DNA of 32,375 bases from Burkholderiaceae bacterium. GTDB taxonomy: Bacteria; Pseudomonadota; Gammaproteobacteria; Burkholderiales; Burkholderiaceae_A. The position numbers and the translations under genes are program-made. Every line of letters begins with the position of its first letter. Within the stretch, counting starts at the first letter, position 1. This document shows positions 1-10,146 of this stretch, one piece after another. The notes beneath the pieces are model-generated. The model was not told the origin of the DNA. It worked only from the letters and a program-made list of their open reading frames with translations, and made no database searches. The stretch covers positions 1 through 32,375 of the forward strand of contig VERI01000018.1 of NCBI GenBank assembly GCA_018882785.1, written 5' to 3'.

Positions 1-25
1 ATTTGGCGCGGTTACAATCTTGCAC

Positions 26-688
26 ATGACAGCGAACATTAAGATTGACTTTGTTTCCGATATTGCTTGCCCATGGTGCGCCGTGGGTCTGGGCAACCTG
101 AACAAGGCGATGGCCGCCCTTAAAGGCCGGGTTCAGTTCGAGGTACATTTTCGCGCATTTGAACTCAACCCAAACATGCCGAAGGGTGGCCAGGAAGTCA
201 TCGAGCATCTCACCGAGAAGTACGGGATTACCGCGGAGCAGGTTAAGGAAAACCAAGCCGACATTCGTGAAAAAGCGATTGAGGCAGGATTTGCATTTCA
301 TCCAGAGGGCCGCAGGTGGGTTTACAACACTTTTGATGCCCACCGATTAATATTTTGGGCTGCTAAGGAGCTTGGCCCGGAGCAGCAAGCACTCCTAAAG
401 ACGGAGCTAATGAGAACTTACTTTTGTTTAGCGGTAAATTTAGATGAGCAACAGAATCTGCTCGATGCCGTCGTTCGCGCAGGGCTAGACCCCGTGCGGG
501 CCACTCAGATCTTGGATAACAATGAATTTGCACAAAATGTTCGGGAAGAAGAGACGTACTATCACGACCTTGGCATTCACTCGGTGCCGTCGATTATCTT
601 GAATGAACAGTATCTAATGCAGGGTGCCCAGCCACCCGAGTCGTTTATTGAAGCATTTGATCGATTGTTAGAAAAAACAACCTTCTAA
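26..688 (+). CDS. DsbA-family thiol oxidoreductase, FrnE-like
   Basis: A 220-residue thioredoxin-fold protein of the DsbA/FrnE family, thought to act in the cytoplasm in thiol-disulfide exchange or stress protection. The active site CPWC lies near residue 16, just after the first beta strand (KIDFVSDIACPWC). The cis-proline segment is also present (IHSVPSIILNEQYLMQGAQP, near residue 190). There is no signal peptide and the length is normal for FrnE. An open frame extends to a TTG at 20, but the ATG at 26 gives the usual family start. No ribosome binding site precedes it; a TACAAT at 13-18 would place the transcript start at about the ATG, so the message may be leaderless. It is probably the chromosomal flank of the repeat array that follows. 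Family assignment is firm; the physiological substrate is unknown. Confidence 0.85.
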   Translation: MTANIKIDFVSDIACPWCAVGLGNLNKAMAALKGRVQFEVHFRAFELNPNMPKGGQEVIEHLTEKYGITAEQVKENQADIREKAIEAGFAFHPEGRRWVYNTFDAHRLIFWAAKELGPEQQALLKTELMRTYFCLAVNLDEQQNLLDAVVRAGLDPVRATQILDNNEFAQNVREEETYYHDLGIHSVPSIILNEQYLMQGAQPPESFIEAFDRLLEKTTF

Positions 689-722
689 ACTCAAAGACTA
701 TCCCGCAGGGGCTATTTGAAAG

Positions 723-906
723 TGGTGGCGATTCAGGAATTGGCTCCGGCGTAACTTTGCTTCGCGAAGTTAGCCTGCACCGAACTCGCCTGCGGCTCGT
801 TTCACACCCCGGACCTGCGGATTATGATGAAAATTGCTCCAATTTTCATCTGTAAAATCAATGGGTTACAAGCGCCAAACCCCACTGTGTAATAAAACGT
901 GTAATG
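723..906 (-). repeat. att-like repeat R1 (tRNA-Met 3' half, interrupted)
   Basis: First of five related repeats. Read on the minus strand it has the arm motif (GTGTAATAAAACGTGTAATG on plus, ending at 906), a core inverted repeat at 825-850 (TGATGAAAAT, 7-nt spacer TGCTCCA, then ATTTTCATC) and the 3' half of a CAT-anticodon tRNA with CCA. Unlike R2-R4, the T-loop segment GATTCGA is replaced by 68 nt (738-805) holding two small hairpin-forming stretches (AACTT...AAGTT and a CGCCTGCGG-type motif). The tRNA half is therefore broken here. With the operator that follows, this accounts for the gene-free stretch 689-994. Confidence 0.75.
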
Positions 907-958
907 CGGATTTGGCACACGCACCGGGGTCACCGTTGCAGCTTCGATTTATCGGGTC

Positions 959-988
959 TTGACATATATAGCAAAATTGCTATATAAC
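959..988 (+). promoter_or_regulatory. Promoter and operator of TA operon 1
   Basis: TTGACA at 959-964 is followed by a perfect inverted repeat at 965-986 (arm TATATAGCAA, 2 nt, arm TTGCTATATA), whose right arm supplies the -10 element (TATATA 981-986 or TATAAC 983-988). A palindrome filling the -35/-10 spacer is the expected operator of an autoregulating XRE antitoxin. The predicted transcript start (about 993-995) coincides with the ATG of the toxin gene. Confidence 0.75.
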
Positions 989-994
989 GATCAC

Positions 995-1321
995 ATGAAG
1001 TGGCGCGTAGAAACGTTAGATGCTCGAGTCGATGCGGAGCTGGAACAGCTAGAGCCTTCTCTTAAGGCCCGGTTTCTACACATATGCGAACTGCTGGAGA
1101 CATTTGGCCCCCACGAGGTTGGTCTCCCGCACGTACGATTTCTAGTAGAGAAACTCTGGGAGATTCGCATGAAGGGGAGAAGCGGCATAGCGCGGGCAAT
1201 TTACGTCACTGTCGCGGACAGACGGATTATTGTCGTCCATGCCTTTGTCAAAAAGACTCAGAAGACGCCGCGCGTTGCAATTGAAACTGCACTTGATAGA
1301 GCGAAGGAGTTGGGAAAATGA
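995..1321 (+). CDS. higB: RelE/ParE-superfamily toxin (phage Gp49-like HigB)
   Basis: A 108-residue toxin of the RelE superfamily, Gp49-like HigB subgroup, expected to be a ribosome-dependent mRNA endonuclease restrained by the antitoxin encoded next to it. The family signature is the C-terminal half: LWEIRMKGRSGIARAIY, then a hydrophobic strand (RRIIVVHAFVKKTQKTP) with the conserved FxKKTxKTP. The frame is open from a TTG at 959, but that codon is the -35 element, so ATG 995 is the credible start. This would make a leaderless or near-leaderless transcript, and no ribosome binding site is present. The stop overlaps the antitoxin start (ATGA, 1318-1321). Gene order toxin-then-antitoxin is typical of HigBA. 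Function is inferred from family and context. Confidence 0.85.
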   Translation: MKWRVETLDARVDAELEQLEPSLKARFLHICELLETFGPHEVGLPHVRFLVEKLWEIRMKGRSGIARAIYVTVADRRIIVVHAFVKKTQKTPRVAIETALDRAKELGK

Positions 1322-1596
1322 GTAAAGTTAAAAAACTGAAGAACCAGTGGCTTTCTGATACGAAAGTAAAGAAAGCCTACGATGCAATGACACCTGAGTT
1401 CACAATCGCAAAGACACTGATTGCTGCTCGGGTCAAAGCGGGGCTTACGCAAGAAGAGGTGGCTGAACGCATGGGTACAACACAATCGGTCATCGCGCGC
1501 CTTGAGGCTGGAAATTCATTACCCAGCATGAAGAGCCTGTATCGCTACGCAGAGGCGACTGGAACAACACCTGCAATACAGCTTCGTAACGTTTGA
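1318..1596 (+). CDS. higA: XRE-family antitoxin (HigA-like)
   Basis: A 92-residue antitoxin with an XRE/Cro helix-turn-helix at about residues 38-85 (LIAARVKAGLTQEEVAERMG, then TTQSVIARLEAGNSLPS). Residues 1-35 are Lys-rich and would be the toxin-contacting segment. It is predicted to neutralise the toxin encoded just upstream and, together with it, bind the palindrome at 965-986. Translation is coupled by a 4-nt overlap. The gene ends only 3 nt before repeat R2, so the whole operon fits tightly between R1 and R2 like a cassette. Sequence type is unrelated to the HigA at 2115 and 25614. Confidence 0.88.
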   Translation: MSKVKKLKNQWLSDTKVKKAYDAMTPEFTIAKTLIAARVKAGLTQEEVAERMGTTQSVIARLEAGNSLPSMKSLYRYAEATGTTPAIQLRNV

Positions 1597-1599
1597 TGA

Positions 1600-1722
<123 letters not shown>

Positions 1723-1763
1723 CCCCCAAGCCCTGTGGCGTAGCAGTAATGCCCCGCAAACTG

Positions 1764-1812
1764 AAGCGTTTAATATTAACGCTTGACGGATATATACGCA
1801 TCGCGTTATTAT
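1764..1812 (+). promoter_or_regulatory. Promoter and operator of TA operon 2
   Basis: An inverted repeat (AAGCGTT 1764-1770, 7-nt AT spacer, AACGCTT 1778-1784) overlaps a -35 element TTGACG (1783-1788). A -10 of TATTAT lies at 1807-1812, 18 nt away. The predicted transcript start is about 1819-1820, at the GTG of the toxin gene, so this operon also seems to start leaderless. The inverted repeat is a likely HigA operator. Confidence 0.6.
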
Positions 1813-1819
1813 TGATTCC

Positions 1820-2101
1820 GTGTCGATTAAAACCTTCAAGTGCGCTGATACTCAAAAGTTGTTCTCAGGGTATGCGGTCAAGCGTTGGACGACTTTCGAG
1901 CGTCAGGCGCTTAGAAAGCTTGAGCAGCTAGAGTGGTCTGAAAAGCTTGAGGATCTGAGAGTCCCGCCTGGGAACCGGCTTGAGGCACTTAAAGGCAAAA
2001 GAAAAGGCCAATACAGTATTCGAATTAATGATCAGTGGCGTTTGTGTTTTCGATGGGCTGCTGACGGCGCTTATGAGGTTGAGATAGTGGATTATCACTG
2101 A
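1820..2101 (+). CDS. higB: HigB toxin (plasmid-maintenance killer family)
   Basis: A 93-residue toxin of the HigB/plasmid-killer family (RelE fold), expected to cleave mRNA on the ribosome. Recognisable blocks are LRVPPGNRLEALKGKRKGQYSIRINDQWRLCFRW, with the basic GKRKGQYSIRIN strand and the WRLCF strand that form the active site, and the typical C-terminus VEIVDYH. It starts at GTG 1820; no ribosome binding site is present and the predicted transcript start falls on the start codon. The antitoxin gene follows after 13 nt. Its 3' part, from 1975, is duplicated 23,499 bp downstream, where the 5' half is lost. Confidence 0.9.
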   Translation: MSIKTFKCADTQKLFSGYAVKRWTTFERQALRKLEQLEWSEKLEDLRVPPGNRLEALKGKRKGQYSIRINDQWRLCFRWAADGAYEVEIVDYH

Positions 2102-2114
2102 AAGAGGAATGAAT

Positions 2115-2414
2115 ATGAGACGAGTTGATCCCATCACGCCGGGCGAAATGCTGGAGGAAGAGTTTTTAAAGCCGCTCGGTATTTCCAAATATCGGCTTGC
2201 AAAAGAGATTGGTGTGCCTGCTGGCCGCATTAGTGAAATCGTGGCGGGTCGCCGCGCAATTACGGCAGACACTGACTTGCGGCTGTGCAAGTACTTCGGA
2301 TTGAGCGAGGGCTGGTGGTTACGGGGGCAGGTCCGCTTTGACACCGAGATGGCGAAACGAACCCTTCAAAAGGAACTCGCGCGAATCAAGCAGTGTTCGT
2401 TAATTGCGGCCTAG
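2115..2414 (+). CDS. higA: HigA antitoxin, XRE family
   Basis: A 99-residue HigA/VapI-type antitoxin. It opens with the family signature RRVDPITPGEMLEEEFLKPLGIS, followed by a helix-turn-helix (KYRLAKEIGVPAGRISEIVAGRRAIT, about residues 27-52) and a C-terminal helical region with the typical LSEGWWLRGQ. It should bind the HigB encoded upstream and repress the operon. ATG 2115 is preferred over ATG 2109, because GAGG at 2104-2107 gives a 7-nt spacing to 2115 and almost none to 2109. It is nearly identical to the copy at 25614. Confidence 0.92.
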   Translation: MRRVDPITPGEMLEEEFLKPLGISKYRLAKEIGVPAGRISEIVAGRRAITADTDLRLCKYFGLSEGWWLRGQVRFDTEMAKRTLQKELARIKQCSLIAA

Positions 2415-2428
2415 AGATAAAACATAAG

Positions 2429-2444
2429 CCCCTTCGGAGGGGCC
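2429..2444 (+). terminator. Hairpin after higA
   Basis: GCCCC and GGGGC arms enclose TTCGGA, immediately after higA. There is no strong T-run. The same position in the second copy (25927-25942) does have one. The hairpin could end transcription of the TA operon. Confidence 0.5.
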
Positions 2445-2454
2445 ATTTGAGAGT

Positions 2455-2577
<123 letters not shown>

Positions 2578-2652
2578 GAATCTTATGCTGTGGCTGGGCG
2601 GGCATGACCCAACCTTGAGGTAATTTGCTCGAAAAGAAGCAAAGCTCGATTT

Positions 2653-2784
2653 ATGAGAACAAATCGCGCTGTACTGGCCAGAAGAAAGGCAATGGTAATC
2701 TATGCAGTGCTAACCGCTTTATTCGTTTTGATCTTCGGCGGGCTCATGCTCGGAGACTGGTTTTTCTCGAGCCTTAGATTGTGA
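2653..2784 (+). CDS. Putative 43-residue single-span membrane peptide
   Basis: A short ORF with a basic N-terminus (MRTNRAVLARRKAM), one hydrophobic span (about residues 15-34, VIYAVLTALFVLIFGGLMLG) and a short aromatic tail (DWFFSSLRL). Charge distribution predicts an N-in topology. No convincing ribosome binding site is visible and I recognise no family. It lies alone between R3 and a gene remnant, in an otherwise gene-free stretch. The composition is far from random for a shadow ORF, but it could still be a fragment of a larger lost gene. Confidence 0.4.
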   Translation: MRTNRAVLARRKAMVIYAVLTALFVLIFGGLMLGDWFFSSLRL

Positions 2785-2836
2785 TTTAAGTGTATGAGTG
2801 CATGGTCGTGAAGGATAATTGAAAGGGGCCTCCAAG

Positions 2837-2905
2837 ATGCTAAAGACTTGCCATAATTTTCAGGATTTCCGGCGACTCGCTAAGCGTCGTTTACCAGGCT
2901 ATTGA
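2837..2905 (+). pseudogene. N-terminal remnant of an FMN-dependent alpha-hydroxy-acid (lactate) dehydrogenase
   Basis: From ATG 2837, with a purine-rich GAAAGGGG upstream, 21 codons read MLKTCHNFQDFRRLAKRRLPG and then hit a stop at 2903. The pattern (short strand, DFRRLAKRRLPG) is the characteristic start of LldD and related FMN-dependent alpha-hydroxy-acid oxidases, which normally continue into a (F/Y)DYxDGGA segment. That continuation is missing, so a rearrangement joined unrelated sequence at about 2897. Identification rests on one short motif. Confidence 0.55.
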
Positions 2906-2945
2906 GGCCGCAAGGGCCAATGATCGCAAGCTGCTTCGAGCCATT

Positions 2946-3269
2946 TTGGAGGCCTTGCAGATCGCCCGCCAATTGGTTGAGTCGGATGATGTCATTCGGC
3001 CACTTGCACAGCTGGGCTCCAAGTTTAAGCAGGGCAGAAAACAGGGAACCAAAGGGCCGCTACGCATCGCAGTCGAAAACCTTGTAGAAAAAGACCCAAA
3101 GATTTCGGCTGCTAATGCTTGGCAAACGCTTAAGCAATCGGCGCCTGCGCAGATGGAATTCACCGGCAGTCGTCCAGAGCTTCGCGAGGTTTGGCTAAAA
3201 AACAAAAAACTCGCGGAATGGCCGTATTTCCAAAAGCTTTTGAGTCTTGTGAAAAGCGAACTCAAGTAG
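2946..3269 (+). CDS. Hypothetical protein, probably 5'-truncated
   Basis: An open frame of unknown family. It is open back to 2844 without an ATG; TTG 2946 is the only conventional start nearby and has no clear ribosome binding site. The readable protein is helical and charged (RKLLRAILEALQIARQLVESDDVIRPLAQLG, then AVENLVEKDPKISAANAWQTLKQ, and a basic C-terminus). Because an LldD-like N-terminus (2837-2899) runs directly into it, its real 5' end was probably removed in the same rearrangement. It sits between that remnant and a truncated transposase. I cannot assign a function. Confidence 0.4.
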   Translation: MEALQIARQLVESDDVIRPLAQLGSKFKQGRKQGTKGPLRIAVENLVEKDPKISAANAWQTLKQSAPAQMEFTGSRPELREVWLKNKKLAEWPYFQKLLSLVKSELK

Positions 3270-3358
3270 TGATTTTTACCAGTTAGCGAGGTGGTAAAAC
3301 CGGCTCAATAGAGTTGCACCCACGATCAACTCATGGAGTGCAAATATGATTTTGGGCT

Positions 3359-3847
3359 GTGCCCGAGGAGATCAATCAGGTCTGGTCGATGGACTTTATG
3401 CATGACCAGTTGTCTGACGGAAGAACCTTCCGGCTACTCAATGTCATCGATGACTACAACCGAGAAGCCTTGGGCATGGAAATTGACTTCTCACTGCCGT
3501 CTGAACGGGTAATCCGAGCCTTAAAACAGATCATCGAGTGGCGCGGACGACCAAACATTATTCGGTGCGATAACGGGCCGGAAAATATCAGTGGCGCAAT
3601 CCAAAACTGGGCAAGCGAAGCTGGTATTGCGTTCCAGTACATCCAGCCAGGTAAGCCACAACAGAACGCGTACGTTGAGCGATTTAACCGGACAGTTCGC
3701 TACGAGTGGCTATCCCAGTACTACTGGGCAGAACTAGATGAGGTCCAAGACTTCGCTACTCGATGGATGTGGCACTACAATCACGATCGTCCAAACATGG
3801 CCTTGGGCGGTTACACACCAAAACAGCGGTTGGCCATGGCCGCATGA
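3359..3847 (+). pseudogene. IS3-family transposase (OrfB), 5'-truncated
   Basis: The C-terminal part of an IS3-family OrfB with an rve integrase core. The DDE triad is visible: D in MDFMHD, D in RCDNGPE and E in NAYVERFNR, with 35 residues between the last two, as usual. It ends with the typical [21 protein letters not shown]. The zinc/HTH N-terminal part of OrfB and all of OrfA are missing; the frame is closed by a stop at 3347, and GTG 3359 is not a natural start. The IS right end appears to run to about 3886 (CCCGTT-AAA-AACGGG hairpin at 3863-3877, then ATGATTACC), directly against the aminotransferase remnant. The element cannot move by itself. Confidence 0.88.
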
Positions 3848-3877
3848 ACTCTACTTCCGATCCCCGTTAAAAACGGG

Positions 3878-5122
3878 ATGATTACCCTGGCTCGCGCATC
3901 GGGCATGCATTACTACACGCCGCAGGGCCGAGAGGTGTTGGATTGTGTGGCGGGTTTATGGTGCGTCAATGCTGGCCATGCTAATCCCCATGTCACGCAA
4001 GCCATTCAAAACCAGGCCGCTGAAATGGATTTCGCGCCGACTTTTCAGATGGGCCATCCCAAGGCCTTTGAGCTGGCCACGCAGCTAAGCAAATTAGCAC
4101 CTGAAAAACTCAACCGTATCTTTTTCACGAACTCTGGCTCTGAGGCCGTGGAGACCGCCCTAAAAATTGCCTTGGCTTATCACCGTGCAAGAGGCGAGGG
4201 TACTCGCACGCGGCTGATTGGCCGCGAACGTGGCTATCACGGCGTGAACTTTGGCGGCATTTCAGTAGGCGGCATCCCCGGCAATCGTAAGGTTTTTGGC
4301 GCCATGGTCTCAGGCACCGATCATTTGCGATCAACGCACGATCTAAGCCGCAATGCTTTTTCTAAAGGCCAGCCTGTACATGGCGCCGAGTTTGCCGATG
4401 AACTAGAGCGATTAATTGCGCTGCATGATCCTTCAAATATCGCAGCAGTGATTGTCGAGCTGCTTGCGGGGTCGACTGGCGTGCTCATTCCGCCGCAAGG
4501 CTATCTACAAAAAATTCGCGAGCTCTGCACCAGGCACGGCATCTTGTTGATCTTTGATGAAGTGATCACCGGTTTTGGCCGTTTGGGAAGCGCCTTTGCT
4601 GCTCAGCGCTTTGGTGTCACTCCCGATCTCATGACAGTTGCCAACGGCATTACCAATGGCGCTGTGCCCATGGGGGCAGTGTTTGCAAGGCAAGATATTC
4701 ACGATGCGTTCATGCAAGGCCCCGAACATATGATCGAGTTTTATCATGGCTATACCTATTCAGGCCATCCACTTGCCTGCGCCGCTGGGCTTGGCGCATT
4801 GCGTGCTTATGAAGAGGGCGAACTGTTTGATCGTGCAGCAAGGCTCGAGCCTGTATTTGAACAGGCGGTGCATAGCTTGAAAGGCCTGCCGCATGTGATT
4901 GATGTTCGTAACCTAGGGCTGGTGGGCGGCATTGAGCTTGCGCCGCGGCCCGGCGCGCCGGGCCGGCGCGCCTATGATGCCTTTGTGGCGGCGTTTGAAG
5001 ACGGTGCGCTGATTCGGGTCACCGGCGACATCATTGCTTTGTCCCCGCCACTAATCATCAGTGAATCACAAATTGAACAGATGGTGGCGGTGCTCAGGCG
5101 CGTGTTGAGCAAGCTGCCCTGA
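3878..5122 (+). pseudogene. Omega-amino acid:pyruvate aminotransferase, 5'-truncated, catalytic Lys lost
   Basis: A class-III PLP aminotransferase most like omega-amino-acid (beta-alanine):pyruvate transaminases: GLWCVNAGH, FTNSGSEAVETALKIA, GYHGVNFGGISVGG, and LLIFDEVITGFGRLG with the PLP-binding Asp. Two defects suggest it is dead. First, the family normally has about 30 more N-terminal residues; here the first codons (ATGATTACC) come from the IS3 end and homology seems to begin at about 3887. Second, the Schiff-base lysine in the motif AKGITNGA(V/I)PMG is Asn (AAC, 4643-4645; residue 256). The rest of the frame is intact, so the loss looks recent. No promoter of its own is visible. Confidence 0.85.
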
Positions 5123-5172
5123 TCTTTTTACGGGATACCGATTCCCTGTCGTGAGCGGGGTTTTGTCCATTC

Positions 5173-5186
5173 TTGACGCCCGTCAA
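5173..5186 (+). promoter_or_regulatory. FNR/Dnr-type box before norC
   Basis: TTGAC-GCCC-GTCAA is a perfect dyad matching the FNR/Dnr/NnrR consensus form (TTGAY-N4-RTCAA). Its centre lies 84 bp before the norC start. If it acts at -41.5, transcription would start near 5221, inside the leader. It probably drives norCBQD in response to NO and low oxygen through the Dnr-like protein encoded at 19856-20542. Confidence 0.8.
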
Positions 5187-5263
5187 GGCTGCGATCACCC
5201 CTAATCCTCAGACTTCCTGCCATAGATCCGGCAAAGGTTCGGATCTTGCTACAGGGAGATCAC

Positions 5264-7899
<2,636 letters not shown>

Positions 7900-7902
7900 G
7901 TC

Positions 7903-9744
7903 ATGGAAGAGTGGGTTGGAGGCCTTTGGCATCGATTCATTACCCGGCAGGGGCAGCATGATTATCCGCAGGCAGCGGTAAGACTGTCAGAGGTTCAGCG
8001 CAGTCTTGGCATTGTGTTTCGTGCCATGGGCGGTGATGCAGGAGTGTCGATTGAACGTGCGGGCGCGCATGTTCACGGTGCGCGGCGACGTTTGGTGGAG
8101 CGCATAGCGGGAACCAATGAGCGTGTCAGTGTTGCGCGGCTTGATCGGGAACGTTTTCGGCTACCTCAGCGTATTGCCTGTTTTCCCAAGCATGAGTGGA
8201 ATCGGAATCTCTATATTTGGCTTGGCGCCTTGGCGGCACATTATCCCCAGAATCTGGCAGGCTCTGGCGCCTGGTTTTACGAAAACCAAACAGCCACAAG
8301 CAAGGCCTTGGCCCAATACCCTGGGTTAAGAGCCATTTATGACAATCTGGTCGCTGCTACTTTGGCGCAGCGTATTGATCCTGGTCTGCTTGCTGCCGAT
8401 GAAGCCGCCCAGGAGCAGGCACTTCGATCTGCTTTGATACACCCCGGTTCAGTCAAGGCCTTGCCGCCTTTGCGCTCGAGCCGTTCCAAGCCCCTTCAGC
8501 CCTTGCCCTTGTGGATCTACCCAGGGCAATCGGGTCGCGCCAAGGCGTCTGAACGCCGACACCAAGAAGCGGCCAGTGGCAAGACTCAGGAAAGCGATGC
8601 GGAGCGAAAAACTGCGCAGCAAACCGAAGCTGTAAAAGACAAGCATGGCATGCTGATGTTTTTTCGTGCAGAAAGCCTGCTGTCATGGGCCGATATGATT
8701 CGCGTGAACCGCTCGCAAGACGATGACCCCGAGGCCGATGCAGCAAAAGCCACAGAGAGCATGGAGTCTTTATCGGTGACGCAAGATGAAGAACGTGTGG
8801 CAAGCCGTGTGCGCATGGATCTTGATCTACCGGTCGCAGCCGAAGATGACTTGCCCGTGGGGCCTGGAATTCTTCTGCCGGAATGGGATTTCCGCCGCAG
8901 TGAAATGCGCCAAGGCCATTGCCGAATTCAGCCCATGCAGTCGCAGGCTATTAAGCCCATTGTGTTGCCCGAACGGCTTCGCTATCACGCGCGCCGCTTA
9001 CGTTCGCAGTTATCGACTGTGGCGCCTGTTCGCCGCTGGATGCGAGCACAGCCCGAAGGCGCCGAGCCTGATATCGATGCATGGGTCAGCGCCAAGGCTG
9101 ACCGGCTTGCAGGAGCCACGCGCGATGGGGGCCTGTATTTATCGCATCGGCAGCAAGATCGCGATTTAGCCTGTCTGGTGCTGGCCGATTTGTCTCTGTC
9201 GACCGACGCCAGTGTTTCTCAAGACCAAAAGGTCATTGATATGATTCGTGACAGCCTGATGCTCTTTGCCGAGGCATTGGGGCAGACTGGCGATCGTTAC
9301 GCAATCTATGGTTTTTCTTCCATTCGCCGTCACGATGTCCGTTTTTATGAGCTCAAACATTTCGAGCAGCCTTACGATGCCTTGGCCCGCGGTCGGGTGG
9401 CGGCAATCAAGCCGGGCTACTACACGCGGCTGGGAGCAGCGGTGCGCCATGCCTCGACAATTCTGCAACGCCAGCCGAATCGACAAAAACTCTTGCTCAT
9501 TCTTTCCGATGGAAAACCCCACGATCTCGATCTGTATGAAGGACGCTATGGTGTTGAAGACTCCAAAAAAAGCATTCATGAGGCCCGGGAGATGGGGGTC
9601 AAGCCTTTTTGTGTAACGATTGATCGAGAGGGTGCCGACTATTTACCGCATATTTTCGGGGCGCAAGGCTATGCCCTTTTGCGCAAGCCCGAAGAGCTCA
9701 CGACACGTCTGGCGACACTTTACGGGCAGCTGACCGTTGATTGA
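7903..9744 (+). CDS. norD: NorD, von Willebrand A-domain activator of NO reductase
   Basis: A 613-residue cytoplasmic protein with a C-terminal VWA domain (about residues 420-610), partner of NorQ in maturing NO reductase. The metal-ion-dependent adhesion site is readable: DLSLS (in VLADLSLSTDA), the downstream Thr of YYTRLG, and LILSDGKPHD. The N-terminal two thirds are helical. A charged, low-complexity stretch lies at about residues 205-310 (KASERRHQEAASGKTQESDAER, and DDDPEADAAKA). It is the last gene of norCBQD and converges on cbiX with a gap of only 15 nt and no clear terminator. Confidence 0.93.
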   Translation: MEEWVGGLWHRFITRQGQHDYPQAAVRLSEVQRSLGIVFRAMGGDAGVSIERAGAHVHGARRRLVERIAGTNERVSVARLDRERFRLPQRIACFPKHEWNRNLYIWLGALAAHYPQNLAGSGAWFYENQTATSKALAQYPGLRAIYDNLVAATLAQRIDPGLLAADEAAQEQALRSALIHPGSVKALPPLRSSRSKPLQPLPLWIYPGQSGRAKASERRHQEAASGKTQESDAERKTAQQTEAVKDKHGMLMFFRAESLLSWADMIRVNRSQDDDPEADAAKATESMESLSVTQDEERVASRVRMDLDLPVAAEDDLPVGPGILLPEWDFRRSEMRQGHCRIQPMQSQAIKPIVLPERLRYHARRLRSQLSTVAPVRRWMRAQPEGAEPDIDAWVSAKADRLAGATRDGGLYLSHRQQDRDLACLVLADLSLSTDASVSQDQKVIDMIRDSLMLFAEALGQTGDRYAIYGFSSIRRHDVRFYELKHFEQPYDALARGRVAAIKPGYYTRLGAAVRHASTILQRQPNRQKLLLILSDGKPHDLDLYEGRYGVEDSKKSIHEAREMGVKPFCVTIDREGADYLPHIFGAQGYALLRKPEELTTRLATLYGQLTVD

Positions 9745-9759
9745 TAAGGGTGTCTGGGC

Positions 9760-10119
9760 CTAGCAGCCTGCTGCATAGCGGGCAATAGACTCTTGAATCA
9801 CCTGTGACTCGCCGATTGCCGTTGCAATTGAAATATCGAGGTCTGGGCGCTCGGCCTTCGCTTGCGCGATGAGTTCTGGAAGATCGGCGCGAAGGTGAGA
9901 ACCACTGGCAAGAAACAGGGGCACCACGCGAATCGCCTGCGCACCGCTGGCCACAAGGCTTGTTATTCCCTCATGAAAATCAGGCTGCATCGACTCTAAA
10001 AATGCCAACGCTACCGGCCCGGCCGCCTGTGCTTGAGTCTGACTCAGGATTGACTCAAAAGGCCGCTTCCAATTGGGATCTCGAGACCCATGCGCAAACA
10101 ACAAAATACCGATTGTCAT
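9760..10119 (-). CDS. cbiX: CbiX/SirB-type sirohydrochlorin chelatase (small, single domain)
   Basis: A 119-residue single-domain class II chelatase of the CbiX small/SirB type. Metal-binding His10 (LLFAHGS) and His75 (LASGSHLRADLPE) and Glu42 (FLESMQP) are present. Such proteins insert Co2+ or Fe2+ into sirohydrochlorin. Next to nirE and surrounded by heme d1 genes, an iron chelatase for siroheme is the more likely role (inference), as siroheme is the d1 precursor. It is downstream of nirE with 27 nt between them, probably one transcript. Precorrin-2 dehydrogenase is not in the window. Confidence 0.88.
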   Translation of the reverse strand: MTIGILLFAHGSRDPNWKRPFESILSQTQAQAAGPVALAFLESMQPDFHEGITSLVASGAQAIRVVPLFLASGSHLRADLPELIAQAKAERPDLDISIATAIGESQVIQESIARYAAGC

Positions 10120-10146
10120 GTGCCAAGCATACCCGTTGAATTAGTC

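Noticed and set aside
3301..3348. Regulatory hairpin GAGTTG...CAACTC before the transposase fragment
   Set aside because: Only a 6-bp stem with a 10-nt loop in IS-derived sequence; no support for a function.
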